From assembly GCA_030544235.1 (NCBI GenBank), contig CM060474.1:3817898-3881897 (forward strand): 64,000 nt of DNA, read 5' to 3'. Source of the stretch: Lepturacanthus savala (lineage: Eukaryota; Chordata; Actinopteri; Scombriformes; Trichiuridae). The notes under the pieces were generated by a model. The model was not told the DNA's origin. It saw only the letters and a program-made list of their open reading frames with translations, and made no database searches. Below, one piece after another: positions 12,669 to 22,658 of the stretch. Within the stretch, counting starts at the first letter, position 1. Every line of letters begins with the position of its first letter. The position numbers and the translations under genes are program-made.

Positions 12669-13100
12669 GTTTTTAATTCAATTATCTAACCTTTATTTAA
12701 CCAGGCAGGACAGTTTGAAGTCGTCTTTTCAATGAGGAAACAGGACGTCTCAGGGTCAAAAAGGACAAAGACAGGAAGCAGCACATTATAGCAGACAATC
12801 AAATAACACACACAGGTTTAAACGTAAAATCCTGAGTCTTTAAATCCTGAGGGAGTCATTCATCCAAGTCTCTGCATCTCATTCCAACTCCAGATCAGGT
12901 GATGATCAGGAACAACTAGAGACATGGAGAGTAGCTCTGATTCTACAGAGGAGATGATGAGCTGAACCAGTGTAGAAATAAGGAGGAGTCAGAGCAGGAT
13001 TTTATAGACGAGCGTGTAAAGACAAGCAGTAATCAGCTGTTTATACGACACACTGATGTGTTGAATAAAAGTGTTTGTGACAAACCGGAGTGTGACTGGT
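12669..13100. repeat. Probable LINE 3'-end-like interspersed repeat remnant
   Basis: The stretch CCTTTATTTAACCAGGCAGG followed by CAATGAGGAAACAGGACG resembles a tail common in fish LINE-derived repeats. Boundaries are approximate and there is no reverse-transcriptase frame. Confidence 0.45.
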
Positions 13101-13180
13101 CCAGAGGATTAAAGTCATCTCACTTACTTACATGTAAATTACACTGTGGCAGGTCTTCTGGTGTGTGAGTGTGTGTGTGT

Positions 13181-13488
13181 TAGGGTTGCAACTAAGGAAT
13201 ATTTTGATTAATCAATCAGTTTTTTGGTTCATAAAATGGAGTAAACCATTGATCACTGTTTCCCAAAGCTGAAGATTCAACCTATTTTTTTTTGTCCAGA
13301 CCAACTGTCCACAACACAAAAATCATCAGTTTACTATTATAGAAGACTAAAGAAACCAGATCTGAGAAACTGGAACCAACAAATTTGGACAATTTCTTCT
13401 CGAAAATGACTCAAATTGATTAATCAATTATCAAAATAGTATAATAGTCCGCAACAAAACGATTAATCAACCAATCATTGCAGCTCTA
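13181..13488. mobile_element. MITE with terminal inverted repeats (TAGGGTTGCAACTAA family)
   Basis: It begins TAGGGTTGCAACTAAGGAAT and ends CAATCATTGCAGCTCTA, so the ends are imperfect inverted repeats. Internal CGATTAATC-rich text and GTTTCCCAAAGCTGAAGATT are typical of a family found in many percomorph fishes. It is flanked on both sides by GT-rich sequence, as if inserted into a GT microsatellite. Related copies are at 36138, 36988, 56964 and 57316. It is non-coding. Confidence 0.85.
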
Positions 13489-13489
13489 C

Positions 13490-14085
13490 TGTGTGTGTGA
13501 GAGTCAGCTCAGTTTCAGTGGGAAACACTGACATTTTTTGCTTCTGCAGATTCGCATGTAAACTGTCAAAGTTTCATACGATCAACAATTTTTTTATTTG
13601 TTCATATTTTCACAAATCTTGTTTGATGGTGTAACGCTGTGGTTAAAGTGGTTTTGATTTAGTTAGCTTGACGGACGGATCTCAGTTAACAGTGGTGTGG
13701 ATGGGTGTCTACTGCAACTTTTCCATGAAACGAAGCACTGATCCATCCACCCAAAACTCCTGCTGCCGCTGAGAGAAGAGGAACTGAAGACTGAACTATG
13801 TCACCACGCCTGAAACCTGTTTCCCCTGTGTCTGATCTGTGTGAGTTTCTGGGTCAAAATCACCAGCTACTGGTCCCAGGTCTGGTTCCCCCGGTTCCTG
13901 GTCTTTCCGAGTACCGTGTAGAGGTTTGACAAAGCAGCCAAGTGTTGGCTTTGGTTTCTGGGTTTTGGTTTGATCCGCATCTCCTCCGTCCTCCACCTGC
14001 TCAGCCTTTTGTCTCTGTGTTTCCTTCTTACTGAGCAGGAGGAGAAATAATTGGCGGAATGCAGTGAGTGAAAGGAGGGTGGAAG
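13490..14085. other. Unique intergenic sequence; no gene seen
   Basis: Mixed-composition DNA. The overlapping minus-strand short frames have no recognisable domain. Confidence 0.35.
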
Positions 14086-14088
14086 GTT

Positions 14089-14300
14089 AACACACACGCA
14101 CACACACGCACACACACGCACACACACACATCTCTGCAGCAAATTGCATGATTACCAAGATAGGCCGCCTTGAAATAATTCAATCCATGACAAAACCTAA
14201 TTACTGGCAGGTAATACGCTGTCAGCTTTAATGCAGCTCATCACTCATAACGGAGCAGAGAGCGTTTTATGACCCGTCTCATTATCGTCGCGTTTTAGGC
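14089..14300. promoter_or_regulatory. Candidate conserved non-coding element
   Basis: After a short (CA)n tract (14089-14130), a unique block holds GCATGATTACC, CCTAATTACTGG and CATTATCGTCGCG. Its density of homeodomain-like sites and lack of repeats suggest a regulatory block about 1 kb upstream of the promoter. Confidence 0.3.
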
Positions 14301-14331
14301 TCAGACACACCAACTATTGACTTGTGTCTCC

Positions 14332-14332
<1 letters not shown>

Positions 14333-14382
<50 letters not shown>

Positions 14383-14383
14383 T
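14333..14383. repeat. (GT)n-(GA)n compound microsatellite
   Basis: A GTGTGT run changes to GAGAGA at about 14362. Confidence 0.95.
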
Positions 14384-14403
14384 GTGAGGCTGTCTCCTCT
14401 TTC

Positions 14404-14475
14404 TCAAATTCAAATTCAAATGAGCTTTATTGGCATGAATGTTGCAACAACAATATTAACAAAGCATCAGGATCA
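14404..14475. repeat. Fish LINE-tail-like fragment
   Basis: The text AATTCAAATGAGCTTTATTG, followed by GCATGAATGTTGC, matches a tail seen in many fish LINE-derived repeats. It is short and probably a truncated fragment. Confidence 0.4.
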
Positions 14476-14813
14476 ATCAAACCTGATCAATAATTTTCAT
14501 AAATTAGACAAGAAAAGAGAAGCTGTGTGTGTGTGTTTGTGTGTGTGTTTTTCCTTTAATTACCAGTTGATTCAAATAAAGAGTGAGATGTTAAACAAGA
14601 AGAATTGAGGATCTCACCTGATTGATTCAACGACATTGATTTAATGGTTTGTTTGTTTGTTTGTTGGATATTTTGTTTGTTTGTTTTATGGTTAGTTTTC
14701 ACAATAACTGTAAGCTTCAGCTCAGTTTAAATGCTGTGATGCAGCTGATTAGTAAAAATTAGATTTTAGACAACTTCATGTCGTGATATATTAGTCTGTG
14801 TGTGTGTGTGTCT

Positions 14814-14814
<1 letters not shown>

Positions 14815-14909
<95 letters not shown>
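14815..14909. repeat. Long (GT)n microsatellite
   Basis: About 47 uninterrupted GT units, with shorter GT runs on either side. Confidence 0.98.
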
Positions 14910-14911
<2 letters not shown>

Positions 14912-15049
14912 GGTGGTTCTAGTGCTGTGTGTGTCTATGTGTGTTTGTGTATGCTAGTGTATGTGTTGACAGCTGTAGTCAGATGATCAGTGTATCAATG
15001 CGCATCTGAACCATCTTGAAGTTAAAGTAAAGTAGTCCCTCCTCCTCCC

Positions 15050-15260
15050 CCTCTCCCCTCCCTCCCTTCCGACTCTGTTTCTCTCTCTAATGTGATGAGT
15101 TCGTGCGTCTGCGCGCTCCCGCGGCTCCAAGAATGAAGGACGTCTGAATAAAGTGGGCGTAGCGGCGGCGCGCGCGGTTCCGCGCTCCGGTATAGTGAAG
15201 CGGCTCCTGATGAGTGAATGACCTTTATATCAGCAGCTGCTGGGATACAGGTGGACTCCG
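15050..15260 (+). promoter_or_regulatory. lmo3: Probable lmo3 promoter, CpG-rich
   Basis: Composition changes sharply from AT-rich flank to CpG-dense sequence (GCGTCTGCGCGCTCCCGCGG and GGCGGCGCGCGCGGTTCCGC) at about 15100-15190. A TATA-like CCTTTATATCAG lies at about 15231, followed by the E-box core CAGCTG. It is just upstream of the two candidate first exons and in the gene's sense direction. The start site is not determined. Confidence 0.5.
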
Positions 15261-15594
15261 CTCACACACACACACACACACACACGCACCCTTACACTCA
15301 CACACGCGCGCGCTCCCTGCGTGGTCCACTCCGGGCGGATGAACACCTGTAGCTGGTCCAGGCGGCTCTGATCCATGTGGAGTCCTGAATCCTGAAGACC
15401 AGCGCGGCAGAGCAGAGATGTTAGAAGCCTGAAGTTCCTGATCAGGGATCAGCTGGTGGATCCGCTGAAGGATCCGCTAGAGGATCAGCTGGAGGATCAG
15501 CTGGTGGACCCGCTGGAGGATCATCTGGGGAATCAGCTGGTGGATCCGCTGGTGGATCCGCTGAGTTCCGATTCTGTTTAACTTGTTGAGGAAG
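15261..15594 (+). other. lmo3: Candidate lmo3 non-coding first exon (1a)
   Basis: It ends at a strong donor, GAGGAAG|GTGAGTGA (15594|15595). If joined to the acceptor at 20923, the frame of the exon-2 ATG has an in-frame TAA at 15579-15581. This leader would therefore be non-coding and give the 145-aa protein from ATG 20931. The exon includes a (CA)n tract (about 15262-15290) and GGATCCGCTGG-type repeats (about 15450-15565). The 5' boundary is arbitrary. Transcript evidence is needed to prove use. Confidence 0.45.
15450..15565. repeat. Imperfect 15-18-bp repeat, GGATCCGCTGGTGGATC type
   Basis: About seven imperfect copies of a unit built from GGATC and GCTGG or GCTGA, inside candidate exon 1a. 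Related GGATCTGGATC text continues at 15660-15740. Confidence 0.8.
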
Positions 15595-15806
15595 GTGAGT
15601 GAGCTTCAGATTTAAGCTAGAACACCAAACAGTAACAGAAGCGGAGTTTAGTGACGGCACGATCCGGATCAGTGGATCTGGATCTGTGGGTCCGGTTCTG
15701 TGAATCTGGGTCAGCGGATCTGGATCCGCGGATTCGGTCTATGCTGTGTCTTTACGCGCAGTGGCCGCTGGTGTCGAAGCGCAGATTCAGATTCGCGCAG
15801 CCGCGA

Positions 15807-15808
<2 letters not shown>

Positions 15809-15894
<86 letters not shown>
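15809..15894. repeat. (GT)n microsatellite between alternative first exons
   Basis: About 43 uninterrupted GT units, 215 bp after the exon 1a donor and 421 bp before the exon 1b donor. Alternating purine-pyrimidine sequence of this length can adopt Z-DNA. Confidence 0.97.
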
Positions 15895-15896
<2 letters not shown>

Positions 15897-16290
15897 AGCA
15901 GCAGCAGCAGATTATTACTGGTCGCGGAGGAGGAGACGCGTCTGTTTCTCTTTGTCGTCCTGCGTCTCACCGACTCAGATCAGATCCGGCTCCGCTCAGA
16001 CCTGCTTCTGATACACCGGATCCTCGTAGACCTGTGTGTGGTAGACCTGGTCCTGGTAGACCGGATCCCGTGCTCGCTGCGGGACTCGCGGCTCCGCCTG
16101 CGTCCCGCTCCGGTTTCTCCTCCCGCTCGGCTCCGTCTCCGGTGGATTGTTCCTCCTCCGTAACAAAGCAGCCTGATCCTGATCCGGATCCTGATCCCAG
16201 CCTGCCTGCGGACAGCGGAGCGTTCCGGGACCGGGTCCAGGCGGCTCCGGGTTGCATGTCGGTGCTTCGGCTGCTGAAGCGGATCAACAA

Positions 16291-16315
16291 ATGCAGAAAA
16301 GGGAGAAAAGTTTCG
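16291..16315 (+). CDS. lmo3: lmo3 alternative N-terminal coding exon (1b)
   Basis: ATG CAG AAA AGG GAG AAA AGT TTC G ends at donor CG|GTAAGA. Joined to GTATACAA of exon 2 it reads MQKREKSFGIQ and then the exon-2 methionine, all in frame. An in-frame TGA at 16192-16194 precedes it, and this is the first in-frame ATG after that stop. I recall a longer mammalian LMO3 isoform with such an extension but cannot verify it here. LMO1 also has a short coding extension before MLSVQP, which supports the model. The exon's 5' end is unknown; it may begin after the GT microsatellite. Confidence 0.65.
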
Positions 16316-16473
16316 GTAAGACGCGGTTTCTGCGCCGGTTCGTGCTTCGTGTTTTCGGCTGATCTGGTTACACCGGACCCGGCTCTCCGGATCCAGATCA
16401 GAGACCTGGATCTAGGTCTCTGATCTGGATCCGGATCAGGTGTTGATGATGGGATGTCGGTTATTTGATGTTT

Positions 16474-16507
<34 letters not shown>

Positions 16508-16864
16508 TGTGTGTGTGCGTGCGTGTGTGTAACCGCCTCCGTGTTAAAGCCGTTATTGGCCTTTACGGCTCCGCTGCCATAGCAACAGTAATTAAACTGA
16601 TCGGGTGAAATGTCAGCGGCTCGTTGGAGAACAGCTCGGACTGAAATAGCTGCTGTTCTCCTCCTGCTCCTTCATCTTCCTCCTCCACATCAGAGGAGAC
16701 ATGTGGCCTCCGGACCAGGAGCAGGAGGAGAAAGGAGGAGCAGGAGGAGGAGGAGGAGGAGGAGGAGGAGAGGAGCCATTGAGCCAATAAAACATATCAT
16801 TAGAGCAGCTGTGATTTTCTTCCTTTATGGAAAATGAAGCTTTTGTTCTCACACACAAACACTT

Positions 16865-16922
<58 letters not shown>

Positions 16923-19900
16923 TTAGTCTCCCCGCCGGTTCTCCGGTGACCGGAAAGGCAAAGTGGCCAAATTCCTGCCATGCTCTTCCTCTCCGTAGTA
17001 TTAGACCCATTTTATTGAGAGGCATACCTCTTTCTCTTCCTCTCCTACTCCTCCTGCTCCTTCTCCTCCTGCTCCTTCTCGTCCTGTATCTCAGTAACAG
17101 TGGAGTTGTATAAGAACCTTTGAAGTGTTAAATCAGCCGTTAGCTAATGACAGAAGGGGAGTATTGATTATTGATCAGATCAGAGTTTCTTGTTGCAGCT
17201 GATTGTCTCTGTCAGATTCAACCTGTTGTTTCACTTTAGAGTCAAAGTTTCCTTCAAACGTGACATCAACAGACACTGTTAGAAACTCTACTTTTATTTC
17301 TCCTTCTCCTTCTTCTTCTCCTTCTTCTTCTCCTTCTTCTTCTCCTTCTTCTTCTCCTTCTCCTTCTCCTTCTTCTTCTCCTTCTCCTTCTTCTTCTCCT
17401 TCTTCTTCTTCTTCTTCTTCTTCTTCTTCTTCTTCTTCTTCTCTTCTCGTTCTCTGGGTTTGGATTCATTCTAAGGAGATCAGCTCATTTTTGAAATCAA
17501 TAATCTGAATCAGATTAATTGTATTATTATTATTGTTGTATTTGCTTAATTTGAGGAACGTTCTGAAGAGAAGCAGAATTGCTGATATTTTTAATACTTA
17601 CAGTAAGTTTCATTCTTGACTGTTTCTTTCAAACTACAAAACAAAGATCGGTGTAGTTTCAGCTGTGAAATCAGATTCTTTAAAACTGCTTTAATGAGCT
17701 GAATCAATTTATCATTTTCATTCAAATCAGTTCTGAAATTATGCTGGAAATTAAATTAATCTCAAAATATAACTTAATTCCACTAAAGTCCTGTGTGATA
17801 TTTTATAGTGAAAACGATATAACTGTAAAAGTATATAACTGTATAAATTATATAAATCATATAAAACTGCTGATAACAATAGTGAATGATGATCAAAGAT
17901 AAACCATCACATTGATTTAGATGCTTTAAGTTCAAATATTATTTGATGAGTTAATTGATTTAATGAGAAAAAACACGACAAAAGTTTTTTTTTAAATGAT
18001 AGTTGATAACTTTAAGTTAATTATGGTTATTAAATAAGTGTCACTTCAAATAATTTTTAATAATATGTACAATTAGTTGGAACAATTTAATTTAATTTGA
18101 GTAATCAGTGTAAACAGCTATTAAGTTAATGTTTATTATAATATTTCTGAGGAAAACCTAATTCTAACTGTTGAACAGTAGCTGGTTCACATTGTTGATC
18201 ATAGAGGAGAATAAAACTTTATTGTCATTGTACATTGTACAAGGAAATTACATTTGGTGCTTCAGCATAAAGAAAAGGAAACACCACAACAGTAACACTT
18301 GTGGCTGTCAGTATATAAAATAAATACAAAATGTGTGACATCATCGTTTCATCAGAAGTCTTCAAACTAAAAACTCATCGATACAAACACTTAATTTTTG
18401 TTATTGAAACAACACATTTGTACAATATATAACAAAACGATATGAGCATATTAACATATATCATGATTTGTAAAGGTTCTATAGATTTCTATAGATGTTC
18501 AATTTAAATCCAAGGACATGAATAGATGCAAATCACCTTATTTTCATCTATTCATGTCCTTGCATTAACTTTAAATATAAACAATGCTCTTGAACCGTGA
18601 ACCTGCTTTATTATTATATTATATTAGTCAAATAAAAGTGTCTTAAAATACCGTCTACTGCTTGATGAAAATATAAATAAATAGATTTCACTGTTTCAAA
18701 ATGAGTAAAACTACAACTTAAGTAATAGACTCTGTGTGTGTGTGTGTGTGTGTATGGTGAATGGGGGACAAAGGGGAGTGGGGGGTGTGCCTCTCCTCAG
18801 GGAACGGTAGGAGAATACTAATTCCAGCCTGGTGTGAAGCCACATTGTCGTCCCCCCCCTCCTCCCCCCTCAGTGGGCCAACAAAGCCTCACCACAGTCA
18901 GCTCGGGCCAAACAATACGGACGCTGCAAAGCTCCTCGCCTGTAGCCTGTAGCCTGTAGCCACGCCCCTTTAAACACAGAGGAGGTCAACAAAAAGAAAA
19001 AGTGTCCGAGAAGAAATGTGAAAGTGTGTGTGTGTGTGTGTGGGCTCATCCCTGCTGTTCGTGTTATTAGTGATGTTGTGTTGTCAGCTGCTGTCAGGTC
19101 AGATCTCTGCTTCTTTGTCACCGTCAGACTTTCTTCACGATGCCCCAAAACGTTCTTTTTTTTTCCAGCCACAAAGCAGAAACTCAGTCGCGGCACACAC
19201 CGTCTCAGCGCTTCTCACCCGTGACCCGGCTGTGATGTCACAAAACTCAGCCGACTCCCATATTCAAATATTTTACTACTATTTGTTTTCCATCATGTAA
19301 TAGTTTGTACAAAAGAGGATTAGGGACATTTCAGTAAAAACTGAGTCTGGGGGGAGGGGCCATGATCTGAGCCAAAACTAGTAGATTTGCTCTAAAAGAT
19401 TTTTCTTTTGACCTAATTATTTTTTATTGTCTTCTTTCTTTGTTATTTATTTAGATCAGATTTAGGCCACTCCATGTAAATTATTGTGGATGGAGGCAGA
19501 GTAATCAAGATGAGATTATTACACACTATATTTAAAAAAAATACATTTAAATTGTATTTTTCAGGTGACATCACTTGGGGTTAGGTTGAAAACCTAAGAC
19601 AAGACCTTTTTATTTAATTGAAATAGTTGTAAATCAAAACTCAAACATCTGTATGTATTCAAAAGGTTCAATTTCCAATAGTAACGTAGTATTAGACCCA
19701 TTTTACTGAGCAGGCCATGAACGCATCATAATATAATCTAATGGCAGCTGGTCTGACAGCAGAGTGGCTCTAATCATTTAAACACACCTTCATATTTTTA
19801 ACTAACAGAACTCTGAGCTTAATGTTCAGGATAATTTCATCACGTTTCATCACAAGTGTGAGTAAAACCTGCTCAGTGCAGTAATCTGTAGTATCCAGTT

Positions 19901-22625
19901 AAACTCGCTCACTGCCAATTAAACTTACTGAAGTTTTTCCTTTGTGTGATGTTCCTGCAGCTCATCACTCAACATCTGTTTCATCTGCAGCTCAAAGGAA
20001 CAGTTCACTCACTCACTGAAGCTCTGCAGGTTCACAGTGTTCATTAACGTTCCACTGAGAACACATCAAACCTCAGGAGACTCAGCTCCGAGAGACCAGC
20101 ACTCTCATATTCCATACACACAGCAACACTGAGCACTGAACACATGAACACTGAACCCATGAAGACATGAATACATGAATATATGGACACTGAACCCATG
20201 AACACTGAACCCATGAACACTGAACCCATGAAGACATGAATACATGAATATATGGACACTGAACCCATGAACACTGAATCCATGAAGACATGAATACATG
20301 AATATATGGACACTGAACCCATGAACACTGAACCCATGAAGACATGAATACATGAATTCATGAACACTAAATACATGAACACTGAACACAGGAGAATTTA
20401 ACACATGAACACTGAACATATGAATACTGAATACAAGAACATTGAACACATGAAACACATGAATGGATGAATACGTTAACACTGAACAAATGAATACTGA
20501 ACACATGAAAATTAAACACGTGAACACTGAACAATGAACGCATTAATATGTGAACACTGAACACATGGATACTGAATAGATGAACATTTATCACATAAGT
20601 ACATGACAACTGAACACATAAACACTGAACATATGAATACTATACACATGAAAATTGAATACATGAAAATTGAACACATGAACACTAAACTGAAATTAAA
20701 TAATTCTGTAGAAGACGTCTGATGACGTATCACTGCAATGCTCAGTTCCAAAGGTTAAAATCAGTCAGTAATGGTTATTTCATCAAGTCACATTCTTCCA
20801 TTATTGTCTGAGTTTTAGTTTCTGTCCTTATCAAGGAAACATCCTCCTCCTTCTCATGTTTGATGATTGTTTGAATCTCTCTCTCTGTCTCTCTATCTTT
20901 CTCTCTCTCTCCGTCTCTCCAGGTATACAAATGCTCTCCGTCCAGCCGGACACGAAGCCTAAAGGCTGTGCCGGCTGCAACCGGAAGATCAAGGACCGCT
21001 ACCTGCTGAAGGCCCTCGATAAGTACTGGCACGAGGACTGCCTGAAGTGCGCCTGCTGCGACTGCAGGCTGGGCGAAGTGGGCTCCACGCTCTACACCAA
21101 AGCCAACCTCATCCTGTGCCGGAGAGACTACCTCCGGTAAGAGTCCGCCGACGCTCCACTAACACAGAGTAGATCCAGAGTCCGTCTGAGTTCCCTTACA
21201 TCTGTAGGTTCCAGGTGGAGCTTGGTTTGATTTTTACCCATGTTAAACATAAATTTAATCTGATCAGATGAAAATATTTAGCCTTTGATGAAATTAGTAA
21301 AATATTAGGGGCCATTGGCAAATAATTTCTCTTATTTTAAGTTATTTTTCTTGATTTTGGCTTTCTGTGAGTCTGTCCAGATGTTCTGTGGTGTGTAATA
21401 ACAGGGAATAATTGAGTTTGAATATGTCAGTTGGGTTTGTTGATATATGGATTCTAAGGGATTTAATGGGTTTAATGGGTCAATCCCCAATGAATCAGTT
21501 AGAGGCAGAATCTCACATCAGTTGTAGACTGAGGGAACCGAGGAGTTGAAGGATATAAGAGTTGTTGGATATAATATGACGTCATCTGCATATAGACAGA
21601 TTTAGACAGATTTTGTGATTGGTGTGTGTTGGTTTTTAAGCCAGAGATGCTCTGAAAAGTACAAACCATGGTGATGAAAATGTACATTTTCACATCGAAG
21701 CATAGCAATGCTAACATTATTATATTGAACATGACCATACAGCACTTTTTATACAGTTCAGTGCTTCACAAATGACTGACAGCTGATACTAAACAGAACA
21801 AGTGTTGACTGTAAAAACAACAAAACAAGACAAAAAAGTGAGAAGGAAAAACAATTTGAGAACCTGGAGAAAACCCATGAAGACAACATGCAAACTTCAC
21901 ACAGAAAGCTCCCAGCTCAAGGACTTGAACCAGCAACCTTCTTACTGTGAGGTAACAATGTTACCCACTTCCCAATGTGTCGCCCAATTTGAAATCTATA
22001 ACAGTAAAAAAAAAATTAGTCTAAGAAAATTAATAAAATAGATTGAACAGACAGAACATAAAGGTAAAAGTTAAAATGATGAAATGATGATGAAAAAACT
22101 GTAAAATGGATCTGTTCTCAACTTCCTGTATTGTCCTCAGCTTTCTTTACTGTCCTGACCTTCCTGTAGCATCCTCAACTTCCTCTTCTTGACACTACAG
22201 GAAGCTACTGTCCCCACTCCTTCCTGTAGCATCCTCAGCTTCCTGTTGTGTCCTCAGCTTTCCGTCCTGCTGGTTGTTTGCAGCAGAATCCATAGTAGAC
22301 CCCATAAATGTCATCAGTGAATCTGTTGATGTGGGCTCTGTTTGTCCAACACTGATGCAGACCTGCAGCGGCACGGCTGGTCCGGGCTGAGAGGGACCAA
22401 TCCCAACATGTTATTCTTTCATCTTCAAAGTTCAAGGTGACTGAATTGATTTGACGCTCGCCATCACGCAAGCGGCAGCCTGCGAACGCGCCCTGACACC
22501 TCCTCACCGCCGGCTAATGAACGGCAAATACAGCAAACCACAGCACTCCACATCTGATCTGCAGAGCCACAAAGAGAAGCCAGGCTCCATCAGAGAGGCA
22601 ATCAATGGCTGCAGCATGCACACAC

Positions 22626-22658
<33 letters not shown>

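Larger units (their letters stand above)
16316..20922 (+). other. lmo3: lmo3 intron 1
   Basis: A 4607-bp intron between exon 1b and exon 2, from GTAAGA to CTCTCTCCAG, with a long CT-rich tract before the acceptor. It holds GT, CA, GGA and TTC simple repeats, AT-rich unique DNA at 17.5-18.7 kb and 19.3-20.0 kb, and a 15-bp minisatellite near its 3' end. No other gene is seen. Confidence 0.8.
16256..21009 (+). other. Overlapping upstream ORF in the exon 1b transcript
   Basis: An ATG at 16256 (MSVLRLLKRINKCRKG...) lies 35 nt before the exon 1b lmo3 ATG in another frame. Across the 16315-20923 junction it stays open and ends at TGA 21007-21009, inside coding exon 2. It would therefore overlap both candidate lmo3 starts. 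The ATG context is weak (T at -3 and +4). Such overlapping upstream ORFs usually lower translation of the main frame. That role is inferred. Confidence 0.45.

Noticed and set aside
15651..16423. Open frames through the GT tract in the lmo3 promoter region (170 and 225 codons)
   Set aside because: Val-Cys repeats from (GT)n and CpG-rich composition keep the frames open. Only the short exon 1b frame joins correctly to lmo3.
20044..20751. Overlapping minus-strand frames with HVFSVHGF-like repeats
   Set aside because: They are translations of the 15-bp minisatellite (15 is a multiple of 3), so frames stay open by chance.
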